64,000 bases of DNA from positions 178,714 through 242,713 of the forward strand of contig JAABNQ010000001.1 in the NCBI GenBank assembly GCA_009928435.1, written 5' to 3'. The position numbers and the translations under genes were made by a program. Below, one piece after another: positions 38,581 through 45,695 of this stretch. This DNA comes from Bacillus sp. HF117_J1_D (GTDB lineage: Bacteria > Bacillota > Bacilli > Bacillales > Bacillaceae_C). The notes below the pieces were generated by a model that saw only the letters and a program-made list of their open reading frames with translations, searched no databases and was not told the origin of the DNA. Every line of letters begins with the position of its first letter. Position 1 is the stretch's first letter.

Positions 38581-39621
38581 TTATCCTCCCTCCTGATTTG
38601 GCAGAGGAATTTTCACTTCAATGCTTGTTCCCCTTCCCGGCAGACTGACTATCTTGATTTTGCCTCCAATCTCCGAAGCCCTTTCCTGCATGTTTGTTAT
38701 GCCATAGGAACCAGCTTTCTGATCATCGATATTAAAACCTTTACCATCATCAACCACCTTTAAAAAGACAAATTGCTCCACTTCCATCATATGAACTTCC
38801 AATGTTTTGGCTTTTGCATGTCTTAATGTGTTTGAAACTGCTTCCTGCAGTATCCGGAATAAATGATCCTCAATTCCTTTTTCTAACTGCACATCCTGCA
38901 AATTCCACGTTACCTTCAAAGGCAATTTGGCCGTCAATTCGGACAAGAGCTCCTGCATACCAACTTTGAGGCTTTTCCCTTCCAACTGAATCGGCCTAAG
39001 ATGAAGAAGCAATGCCCTCATCTCAGATTGAGCTTCATTAATAACCTCTTCAACCAAAATCCGTTGCTTGGCAGTTGCTTCGCTTGTAGGATCAGGACTC
39101 TGGTTAATGGCTGACAAAAGCATCGTGGCAGCAAAAAGCTGTTGGCTGACAGAGTCATGAAGCTCTCTTGCCAATCGATTTCTCTCTTCTGTTAGCACCT
39201 CTTCTTTTAGTTCCCTGTTCCATTCCACTCGTTCGTTGGTGAACTTTTGATATAGTAACGTTTGCTCCTTTAGCCGGGTCCGAATGTTTTCAATCCCTTG
39301 CCAAATGGAAGGGAAATTATCATTTTTCACAGGGGGAATACTGACTCGGTCATAATTTCCCCCTTCCAGCTCCAAGAGACTCCATTCAATTTTTTCTACC
39401 TTTTTGTCAATAGAAATTCCGACTATGTAACCAGTGATTGAACCAACCAATAAGCAGACCGCAGGGATGAAAAAGACATTTGGAACAAGCAAATATTTTT
39501 TTTGCATCAATGACGGGTACCAATCTGTATCAACATTAAATAAAAGCATTAAAAGTACAAACAAGAAAATGAAGAGGGCTAGGGACGCAAAATAAAATGA
39601 CAATGTTCTGGCCATTTTCAT
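38581..39621 (-). CDS. liaS: Sensor histidine kinase LiaS/VraS
   Basis: 346 residues. Two membrane helices (about 9-28 and 47-70) with a short extracytoplasmic loop, typical of intramembrane-sensing kinases, a HAMP-like linker, HisKA_3 with RNRLARELHDSVSQQLFA (phospho-His) and an HATPase domain (VSNTLRHAKA, DDGKGF). It senses envelope damage with LiaF as inhibitor. Its start overlaps the liaF stop by 4 bp. Confidence 0.94.
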   Translation of the reverse strand: MKMARTLSFYFASLALFIFLFVLLMLLFNVDTDWYPSLMQKKYLLVPNVFFIPAVCLLVGSITGYIVGISIDKKVEKIEWSLLELEGGNYDRVSIPPVKNDNFPSIWQGIENIRTRLKEQTLLYQKFTNERVEWNRELKEEVLTEERNRLARELHDSVSQQLFAATMLLSAINQSPDPTSEATAKQRILVEEVINEAQSEMRALLLHLRPIQLEGKSLKVGMQELLSELTAKLPLKVTWNLQDVQLEKGIEDHLFRILQEAVSNTLRHAKAKTLEVHMMEVEQFVFLKVVDDGKGFNIDDQKAGSYGITNMQERASEIGGKIKIVSLPGRGTSIEVKIPLPNQEGG

Positions 39622-40340
39622 GTGCGTCTCACCTCAACATCTCCGAAAACAACACTCGTCACGATTTTTATTCTCCGAGAAGCTGTTTCGTCATCTCCGT
39701 CTGTATAGTAAATAACATTTGAATTTAACAGTTCTTCCTTTTGGTTGAATATACTCAGCTTACCACTAATTGCAGAGTGATTAACGGTTACGGAGGCATC
39801 AATAGGCACGATAAGCTGAATATTCCCAACTAAACCGCGTATGAGAACAACACTTTCTCCCGGAGGAAGCATTGTCATACCCATGTCTATGATCGTATTT
39901 CCAAATCCACACTGTATATTAATATCGTCCCATTCAAAAATTTCATTAACGACCTTTTGGGTTCCGGAAATCATATTCTTAATATAAGGGATTTTCCTAT
40001 TAACTTTTGTCTGTTCATTCGGCGGGATGGTTTCTATCACCATTCTCTTGGCTTGTTTTTTCGTTTTTGAATATTGAATTAGTGCATAAACGGCTGCTAC
40101 CATAATGAAAAGTTTAAAAACAGCCGTGGAAATGAGTGGGATCAAAACAAGTGAAACCCCGATAATCAAGTATAGTTTCTTCGAATCTCTATCCTGTTGA
40201 CTTTTCCAATAATATATAATAAAGCATCCTATGAGGAGAGGGACATAAAGCCGCCAATTGAGCAGAAGCTCCAACGCCATTCCAATTCCGGCAAACAGCA
40301 TGACCCAACCAATTTTGCTGTTTCTGCTCAAGTTTTTCAT
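39618..40340 (-). CDS. liaF: LiaF, inhibitor of LiaRS signalling
   Basis: 240 residues. An N-terminal membrane part with three or four short helices (about 11-75) precedes a basic linker and a C-terminal beta-rich domain with IQCGFGNTIIDMGMTMLPPGESVVLIRGLVG, the LiaF/VraT signature. It holds LiaS inactive without stress. Overlaps liaS by 4 bp. Confidence 0.92.
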   Translation of the reverse strand: MKNLSRNSKIGWVMLFAGIGMALELLLNWRLYVPLLIGCFIIYYWKSQQDRDSKKLYLIIGVSLVLIPLISTAVFKLFIMVAAVYALIQYSKTKKQAKRMVIETIPPNEQTKVNRKIPYIKNMISGTQKVVNEIFEWDDINIQCGFGNTIIDMGMTMLPPGESVVLIRGLVGNIQLIVPIDASVTVNHSAISGKLSIFNQKEELLNSNVIYYTDGDDETASRRIKIVTSVVFGDVEVRRT

Positions 40341-40381
40341 TGGTGCCCCTCCTCATCAGTAAATTGGTTACTTCTATTCTA

Positions 40382-41035
40382 TCATGAGTGATCTCGTAAA
40401 TCTCCACTATCTTGTTGGTTTAATTCTTTTGCCAGCTGCTGAATACGTGCATCAAAAATGCTGATTTCATATTCATCATTCGCTTTCTTTTCCTCCCGCT
40501 CAAATAACCTTCCAATGTTCTCCATATTCTCAGCAGGAGTTCCAAACTCGGTGTCTTTCAACACTTTGTTCATTTTGTTTTTCATTAAGACTACGTTTTC
40601 TTGACCCATTAGCTCCAAGCGTTTCATATGCATATCTTTTAGCTTCAGCTTCATTTCACGGTGCTTTTGCTCCAGCTCTTCCATTTGAAGCACTGAATTG
40701 TCATAAGCATTTTTCAATCGATCAGCACGTTCCTCGTATTGGGCCTGTTCGCGTAATGCAATTTCTGATAAATCCTCTGCTCCCGCTTTTAGAGCAATTT
40801 CTCCTTGTTCTTTTCTCTTTTCAGCCATTTTTTCTATCTCTTGCCACTCTTTGTAGAACTCGTCCCTCAAGAGCTTCTGCCTTTCGATTAGCTTCGCCGC
40901 TTTTTTCACTTCTGCTTCACTTTCACGCAAATATTGATTTAACAGGGAAATTGGGTTTGTCTTTTTCTGTTTTTCGGCAACTTCATAAAAATCATCTTTT
41001 ATAGCTTGTTTGATTCTTTCAAATAAAGTGTTCAT
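40382..41035 (-). CDS. liaH: LiaH, phage-shock protein A family
   Basis: 217 residues, a PspA/IM30/Vipp1-type coiled coil: MNTLFERIKQAIKDDFYEVAEKQKKTNPISLLNQYLRE, then heptads rich in E, K, L and R to the C-terminus. It assembles on the inner membrane under envelope stress. It follows liaI by 21 bp. Confidence 0.92.
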   Translation of the reverse strand: MNTLFERIKQAIKDDFYEVAEKQKKTNPISLLNQYLRESEAEVKKAAKLIERQKLLRDEFYKEWQEIEKMAEKRKEQGEIALKAGAEDLSEIALREQAQYEERADRLKNAYDNSVLQMEELEQKHREMKLKLKDMHMKRLELMGQENVVLMKNKMNKVLKDTEFGTPAENMENIGRLFEREEKKANDEYEISIFDARIQQLAKELNQQDSGDLRDHS

Positions 41036-41056
41036 TTTTGTCAGTCTCCCTTATTT

Positions 41057-41416
41057 TTAATGTTTGGTACGGCCTTTTTCAAGGTCTTTCCATTGACGTT
41101 CAAAATTTACGAATGGATCTTGCTCTACTTCCATTTCTTCCGCCTGTTCTTTTTTCCAATTTTTATATCCCACATAAAGAACATAAATAGCTGCTATTCC
41201 TGCCAATGCCGGTAAGTTTCCCAGTAGACCGGTCAATCCGATTATTCCAAGGAGCCCCCAAGCAATTTTCTGCCATGTAGAGTGGGTTTTTAAAAACTGT
41301 TTCAGTGAGTAGTAAACGATCATTAAGCATATCGCCATACCCACAATATTTCCTAAGCTTGCAATCGCAATGATGGCCAAAATGACAGCTAGTGTAAAAA
41401 CAAGCACATTTTTCAT
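41057..41416 (-). CDS. liaI: LiaI-like small membrane protein
   Basis: 119 residues: three short helices (about 5-34, 46-62, 64-82) and a charged acidic tail (KNWKKEQAEEMEVEQDPFVNFERQWKDL). LiaI anchors LiaH at the membrane in B. subtilis. It is the first gene of the operon, ATG after AAAGGGGAGATC. No liaG lies between liaH and liaF, only 41 bp. Confidence 0.85.
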   Translation of the reverse strand: MKNVLVFTLAVILAIIAIASLGNIVGMAICLMIVYYSLKQFLKTHSTWQKIAWGLLGIIGLTGLLGNLPALAGIAAIYVLYVGYKNWKKEQAEEMEVEQDPFVNFERQWKDLEKGRTKH

Positions 41417-41466
41417 TTTGATCTCCCCTTTCCTATCTGTTGTCTCTATCTTAAAGGATTAAATGC

Positions 41467-41481
41467 GGACACCAAACGTCC
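41467..41481 (-). promoter_or_regulatory. Candidate LiaR-type inverted repeat upstream of liaI
   Basis: GGAC-N7-GTCC about 50 bp upstream of the liaI start, in the place where a response regulator would bind. The assignment is by position only. Confidence 0.4.
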
Positions 41482-41530
41482 TAAAGCCGTGTTTTTCTCT
41501 CAGACCAGAGACCGAATGATAAAGGAAAAA

Positions 41531-41645
41531 CGCGTCGGCTGTCGCTTCGTCTGCACTAGTACTTCCTGTGCGTCGGCTGACTCAGTTCGGCGACGTCCTG
41601 TCGCTTCGTCTTCACTAGCACTTCCTGTGCGTCGCAGCTCGACAG
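41531..41645. repeat. Two-unit 60-bp tandem repeat, locus 2
   Basis: Copies of TGTCGCTTCGTCTGCACTAG...CTTCCTGTGCGTCG start near 41539 and 41599, period 60 bp. Closely related to 24667-24779, same orientation and the same number of units. Confidence 0.85.
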
Positions 41646-41700
41646 ATAAAAACTTCATTTGGGCTAAATATTTTATCTAATTTTATACTTCCTTGCTCGA

Positions 41701-41729
41701 CAAAAAATCCGACGCTTTAACGTCGGATT
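41701..41729 (-). terminator. Terminator of cvfB
   Basis: AATCCGACG-ttaaag-CGTCGGATT with TTTTTG on the minus strand. Confidence 0.9.
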
Positions 41730-41769
41730 AACCCTTGCTCCAAAATCAACCAGTTTAAGATTCAGGAAC

Positions 41770-42639
41770 CTATTTTTTTTCATGATCTACTAAGTGGGTC
41801 CAGCCATCCTTTTGGATAATCATTCTCTCTTTCATCAACTTGCCTAAAGCCCGTTTAAAAGAGCCTTTACTCATTTGAAAACGTGCTTTTATATCTTCCG
41901 GTTGTGACTTATCCCCGTAAGGCATATTTCCACCGCGGCTGACCAGATAACGATATATACGCTCTGCATCCTCATCAATAACCTCATACGCTCTCGGAAG
42001 AAGTGATAAGTTGATGGACCCATCCTCTTTCACTCCAATTACCCTTCCTTCAACCAATTGACCGAGCCGCGGCTCCCTCGTTCTTTCCGATTCATGGATA
42101 AAACCAAGATACCCTTCTTCGGTTATAATATTTGACCCCTCTAACAAAAGGCGGTAAACTGTGCCCTTTACGTTTTTATTGAATATATTTTTATCAGCAA
42201 ACTTTGCAAGTTTCCGAATATCGTCTTCTACCGCAAGCTTTCCAAAGAGTCTATTCTTTTTATCTGTTTTCAAGCTGCAATAAAGCTTGTCTCCCTTTGC
42301 GGGCCATAATCGGAATAGCTCAGGCAAATCATCCTTTGAAACAAGAATATCTTTCTTTAAGCCAATATATATGAAAACACCCAGGTTTTTGTTGACTTCC
42401 ACCACTTCTGCCCAACCATAATGCCCTTGCCTTACTTCAGGAATTGTTAAGGTAGCCGCCAACCTCCCCTCGTGATCTTGATATAAAAAGACGGTCTGTT
42501 CCTCTTGCGGATCGAAGTCATCCGGAACCTCCGTATGATGAAGCAAGACGTCTTCTTCTCCATCTGTTAAAAAATATCCAAACGGCACCTCACGCGCCTC
42601 AAATAATTGAACAACTGTCCCAGCTTCTAATCTTGACAT
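41770..42639 (-). CDS. cvfB: CvfB/YitL family S1-type RNA-binding protein
   Basis: 289 residues from the ATG at 42639 after GAAGGAAGGTAG. Three S1-like beta barrels (about 1-62, 68-140, 145-215) precede a winged-helix domain with QPEDIKARFQMSKGSFKRALGKLM. CvfB contributes to virulence-gene control in Staphylococcus; in Bacillus its role is unclear. Longer in-frame starts lack a ribosome binding site. Confidence 0.9.
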   Translation of the reverse strand: MSRLEAGTVVQLFEAREVPFGYFLTDGEEDVLLHHTEVPDDFDPQEEQTVFLYQDHEGRLAATLTIPEVRQGHYGWAEVVEVNKNLGVFIYIGLKKDILVSKDDLPELFRLWPAKGDKLYCSLKTDKKNRLFGKLAVEDDIRKLAKFADKNIFNKNVKGTVYRLLLEGSNIITEEGYLGFIHESERTREPRLGQLVEGRVIGVKEDGSINLSLLPRAYEVIDEDAERIYRYLVSRGGNMPYGDKSQPEDIKARFQMSKGSFKRALGKLMKERMIIQKDGWTHLVDHEKK

Positions 42640-43047
42640 ATGATCTACCTTCCTTCGGAAAATAACCTTTAAATTACTGCCCATTATACCATTTTCATAT
42701 ACGAAAAGCGCCATCGCTCATTCCGCAACAAAACCAACCTATGTTTGAAATACATCAATCTGAGTGAATAAAAGCACCTCTGAAAAGCAGTCTACTTCAA
42801 TTAGATCATTAGCCCGCTATGAACATCATTTCCTAGTGAGCCTTGCAATATGCGGAAGCAGTATCTCTCTTTCCACACTCCTAGAAGTGTTCAACTTATC
42901 TTTTTTATTTTTGCATTGTCTCTATCAGCTTTGTTTAAACTGGGAATTCTCTGACCTTTTCTCTATTAAAATTGTGACAAATATGTTAACATGTATACCG
43001 AAATATCAAATTGAAGTAAAAGTTGAGTATCGATTTAAGTTCAAATG
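42640..43047. other. Gap upstream of the formate locus
   Basis: About 400 bp with no supported gene. It probably contains divergent promoters for cvfB and for the leader at 43048. An imperfect TTGTGAC...GTTAACA dyad lies at about 42973-42992. Confidence 0.4.
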
Positions 43048-43131
43048 GTTGGCACTTGGCAGCGAACCTGTTAAAGACTAACCACCGCAAATCGCTTATC
43101 CTTCGGTAGGCTGTCTTCGCGGTGGTTTTTT
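43048..43131 (+). promoter_or_regulatory. Duplicated 44-nt leader element with attenuator-like hairpin, copy 1
   Basis: GTTGGCACTTGGCAGCGAAC...ACCACCGCAAA (43048-43091) is identical to 45364-45407. Its last part, AACCACCGC, pairs with GCGGTGGT (43119-43126) followed by TTTTTT. Loop sequences differ between copies but both stems are kept. It lies 185 bp before the broken OFA transporter gene. Confidence 0.7.
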
Positions 43132-43157
43132 GTTTGGCGGGCTAGTCTTTATTATTT

Positions 43158-43196
43158 ATCAAATACACCCAGATTTTATCGAGCTCCGTCCGATGA
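43158..43196. repeat. Fragment of the ~200-bp dispersed repeat
   Basis: TATCAAATACACCCAGATTT then TATCGAGCTCCG resembles the first third of the copies at 8124 and 34717, with an internal deletion. It ends abruptly near 43196. Confidence 0.55.
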
Positions 43197-43311
43197 CATT
43201 TGAAGCACATTGAAATGAAAGCTTAATAAATACTCATAACTTCAAGCTTTTGATATTTCATAATTTGCTAGCGTTTTCATATTCAATAGCTATTTCATGA
43301 AGGAGGAAAAA

Positions 43312-43413
43312 ATGGAGAAACTGAAAAATAGGTGGCTGATCGTTGCTTCCGCAGTTGGCATACATATTTCAATCGGGTCAGTCTATGCCTGGAGTAACTT
43401 TACGAACCCTCTG
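43312..43413 (+). pseudogene. Truncated OFA-family MFS transporter (oxalate/formate antiporter type)
   Basis: After TGAAGGAGG an ATG at 43312 encodes [20 protein letters not shown] then [14 protein letters not shown], the highly conserved first helix of OFA-family transporters (OxlT, YhjX). The frame then enters the IscB element at 43414 and stops within it. The remaining ~370 codons are not found to the right of the element, so the gene is dead. Such transporters often accompany formate dehydrogenase genes in Bacillaceae, which suits fdhD nearby. Confidence 0.85.
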
Positions 43414-43640
43414 GTCAATAACCCACGATTGAAATCGAGGGCTTGAAAAAGCTCTTTATTGACTACCCTCAGTCTTTACGGACTCCGTTGGTTAGGTCAT
43501 GACACCATAGGATGCTCCTCAAGTTCTATGCAACTGTCGCGTACGGTTAAAAGTTCTGATGGGTAGGAACGGTGCTGTACGCATGACAAGCCTTTCCAAC
43601 ATTGGGTATGAGGTATATCACTCCTAGAAAGGAGATGCAC
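43398..43640 (+). ncRNA. HEARO / omega RNA of IscB
   Basis: About 230 bp of highly structured sequence directly upstream of iscB. It has the CCCACGAT hairpin, a GGGCTT-gaaa-AAGCTC hairpin, AGTC-tttac-GGACT, GCGTAC...GTACGC (43552-43601 region) enclosing GTTC...GAAC, and the end GGGTATGAGGTATATC before the iscB ribosome binding site. This is the position and style of HEARO (HNH endonuclease-associated RNA and ORF). In IscB systems the guide is the ~16 nt at the 5' end, taken from the left flank, here 43398-43413 in the broken transporter gene (inference). The 3' limit is approximate. Confidence 0.83.
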
Positions 43641-44926
43641 GCTATGTTCGTGTATGTGTTAAATCAACATGGTCAACCACTCATGCCATGCAAACCAAGA
43701 AAAGCAAGATTATTGCTAAAACAAAAGAAAGCAAAAGTAGTAAAAAGAACCCCTTTTACGATCCAGTTGTTACACGGCTCAAGTGGTTACAAGCAAAAAA
43801 TATCGTTAGGGGTAGACGCAGGTACAAAAAAAGTTGGGTTATCGGCAACAACAGAAAAAGAAGTATTGTTTGAAGGGGAAGCTGAACTCCGTACAGATAT
43901 TCAAAAGTTATTAGCGACAAGACGTGAGTTTAGACGATCAAGAAGAAACCGAACTACTCGTTATCGTAAACCAAGATTTGAAAATCGTAAAAAGCCTAAA
44001 GGTTGGTTAGCACCATCTGTGCAACATAAAGTAAATTCGCATATAAAGTTAATTCAGTTGATGTACGACATATTACCAATTACTGAATTAACGATTGAAG
44101 TGGCACAATTTGATACACAAAAACTAAAGAATCCAACTATTCACGGAGATGACTATCAAAAAGGGGAACAACTTGGCTTTTGGAATGTAAGAGAGTATGC
44201 CTTATTTCGTGATAAACATACGTGTCAAAAGTGTAAAGGCCGATCTAAAGATAAAATATTGAATGTTCACCATATTGAAAGCAGAAAAACGGGGGGTGAT
44301 CGTCCGGACAACCTGATTACACTATGTAAAACATGCCATGATGAGATTCATCGTCTTAAATTAGAGCATACAATCAAGCGAGAGAGAACATCACTACGCG
44401 ATGCAACGCAAATGACAGTCATGCGATGGTTTATCTATAACAGGGTAAAGGAATTATATCCGCATGCAAGATTAACGTATGGCTATCTCACTAAAAATAC
44501 TAGGATTACGAATACATTACCAAAAAGTCATATAGTAGATGCACGTTGTATTAGCGGGAATCCGTTAGCGAAACAGAACGATTATGTTTTTCACTTAAAA
44601 TTCGTTCGCAAAAATAATCGACAACTACACAAAGCCACTATACGCAAAGGTGGAGTAAGACAAAACAACAAAGCAGAACGCTATGTCAAAGGATTCCAAT
44701 TGTTCGATAAAGTCTTGTACGAAGGAAAAGAGAGTTTCATTTTTGGTAGACGAAAGACCGGTTACTTTGATTTGCGTTTACTAGATGGAACAAAAATACA
44801 TGCTTCGGCAAGTTATAAAAAACTAAAAAGAGTAGAGTGTGCACACACTCTACTGATTGAAAGGAGAGAAGGGCAATTCCTCCCTCAAATAAATTAGAGG
44901 GTCTCTTTGCCCATACTATTCATGAA
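43414..44926 (+). mobile_element. IscB (ISC, IS200/IS605-type) insertion element, 1.5 kb
   Basis: The left end is GTCAATAACCCACGATTGAA, with the hairpin CCCACGAT-tga-AATCGAGGG (43422-43441) and an outer GTCAATAA / TTATTGAC pairing. The right end is about TTAGAGGGTCTCTTTGCCCA...TTCATGAA. Both ends recur in the short copy at 45566-45679, which sets the limits. It carries an RNA gene and iscB and no TnpA, so it would need a transposase in trans. No target duplication is seen, as expected for single-strand transposition. Confidence 0.85.
43644..44897 (+). CDS. iscB: IscB RNA-guided nuclease
   Basis: 417 residues from the ATG at 43644 after AAAGGAGATG. Order: PLMP domain (Pro12-Leu-Met-Pro15), RuvC-I with Asp58 (GVDAGTKKVG), an arginine-rich bridge helix (about 93-117, RREFRRSRRNRTTRYRK), RuvC-II with Glu152 (IEVAQFD), an HNH domain (CQKC 194-197, His209-His210, Asn223, CKTC 228-231, His232), RuvC-III with His296 and Asp299 (SHIVDAR), and a C-terminal RNA/TAM-interacting part. 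All catalytic residues are present, so it should be active. IscB is the ancestor group of Cas9. A longer in-frame ATG at 43602 lies in the RNA and is not used. Confidence 0.95.
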   Translation: MFVYVLNQHGQPLMPCKPRKARLLLKQKKAKVVKRTPFTIQLLHGSSGYKQKISLGVDAGTKKVGLSATTEKEVLFEGEAELRTDIQKLLATRREFRRSRRNRTTRYRKPRFENRKKPKGWLAPSVQHKVNSHIKLIQLMYDILPITELTIEVAQFDTQKLKNPTIHGDDYQKGEQLGFWNVREYALFRDKHTCQKCKGRSKDKILNVHHIESRKTGGDRPDNLITLCKTCHDEIHRLKLEHTIKRERTSLRDATQMTVMRWFIYNRVKELYPHARLTYGYLTKNTRITNTLPKSHIVDARCISGNPLAKQNDYVFHLKFVRKNNRQLHKATIRKGGVRQNNKAERYVKGFQLFDKVLYEGKESFIFGRRKTGYFDLRLLDGTKIHASASYKKLKRVECAHTLLIERREGQFLPQIN

Positions 44927-44991
44927 GAGATATTGAGATATTTTGGAAACATGATAAAATAACGATAAGCACCAAGACAAGAGGTTATTGA

Positions 44992-45354
44992 ATGATGAGA
45001 AATTATGAAGCAGAATTCAGCAACTTAGTCAGGTCTTTCCGCAAACGCCATATGGGCAAAGGCCCAGGATATATCAAAACAACTTTTTGTAAAAATTGGG
45101 CAATTTGTGAGATGAAAGGCAATTTGTCACCGGTTGAGAAATTTATTGCGAGTGCCGAAGATGGCAAACAGGTGGTTCGTGCTGCGAGAACAGAGATGGT
45201 CAAAGACACGTATCGCAAACACCCTCCTGTTGAAATGGAAGAGTTACTCGGTGCAAAATTTATTGACCTTTTTGTTGATATTGACATTGAAAAGGACTTA
45301 GGAATGTCGATATTCATCTTTGACCAAGACTTAGAAAAACTCAATACTAAATAA
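44992..45354 (+). CDS. DUF2294-like protein
   Basis: 120 residues, MMRNYEAEFSNLVRSFRKRH, then GKGPGYIKTTFCKNWAICEMKGNLSPVE and a late DIDIEKDLGMSIFIFDQD. The body resembles DUF2294, small Firmicute proteins of unknown role often found near formate dehydrogenase or Na-linked genes (from memory, not checked). A good promoter (TTGAGA-N16-TAAAAT, about 44934-44961) precedes it. It lies between the IscB element and the second leader copy. Confidence 0.65.
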   Translation: MMRNYEAEFSNLVRSFRKRHMGKGPGYIKTTFCKNWAICEMKGNLSPVEKFIASAEDGKQVVRAARTEMVKDTYRKHPPVEMEELLGAKFIDLFVDIDIEKDLGMSIFIFDQDLEKLNTK

Positions 45355-45363
45355 GAATCATGA

Positions 45364-45440
45364 GTTGGCACTTGGCAGCGAACCTGTTAAAGACTAACCA
45401 CCGCAAAATCTCCCTTTTAGGTGTTTTGCGGTGGTTTTTT
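45364..45440 (+). promoter_or_regulatory. Duplicated 44-nt leader element with terminator hairpin, copy 2
   Basis: 45364-45407 is identical to 43048-43091. AACCACCGCAAA pairs with TTTGCGGTGGTT and is followed by a T-run (to 45440). It begins 9 nt after the DUF2294 stop and lies about 255 bp upstream of fdhD. Confidence 0.7.
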
Positions 45441-45565
45441 AGGATAAAAACGTAAAAAGTCCATTCGCTTTGCTTGCACCATATGTGTCGAAGCTGGACA
45501 TCACTTTTGCTGAAAAATGTGCTCTTCTCAACTGTGGTATTTGTTCATTCCTTAAATAACAAGAA

Positions 45566-45679
45566 GTCAATAACCCACGATTGAAATTGAGGGCTTGAAA
45601 AAGCTCTTATTGACTACCCTCAGTCTTTACGGACTCCGTTGGTTAGGTTAGAGGGTCTCTTTGCCCATATATTCATGAA
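45566..45679 (+). mobile_element. Internally deleted IscB-element derivative, 114 bp
   Basis: The first ~83 bp match the left end of the 43414 element with one substitution and one single-base deletion, up to GGTTAGGT. The sequence then jumps to the right end, TAGAGGGTCTCTTTGCCCAT and ATTCATGAA, with a TTAG microhomology at the junction. It has no ORF. It keeps both ends, so it could be moved by a transposase in trans, like palindrome-associated elements. It ends 16 bp before fdhD. Confidence 0.88.
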
Positions 45680-45695
45680 TTAAGAAGGTGATCGG

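Noticed and set aside
42973..42992. TTGTGAC...GTTAACA as a Rex or Fnr site
   Set aside because: The spacing is 20 bp where Rex needs 18, and only one half-site is good.
42764..43081. 105-codon plus-strand ORF upstream of the formate locus
   Set aside because: It has no ribosome binding site, a low-complexity Ser/Leu/Phe composition, and its end lies inside the duplicated leader element.
43602..43643. Longer start of iscB (MGMRYITPRKEMHA)
   Set aside because: It overlaps the 3' part of the omega RNA. The ATG at 43644 has AAAGGAGATG and begins with the conserved PLMP-domain sequence.
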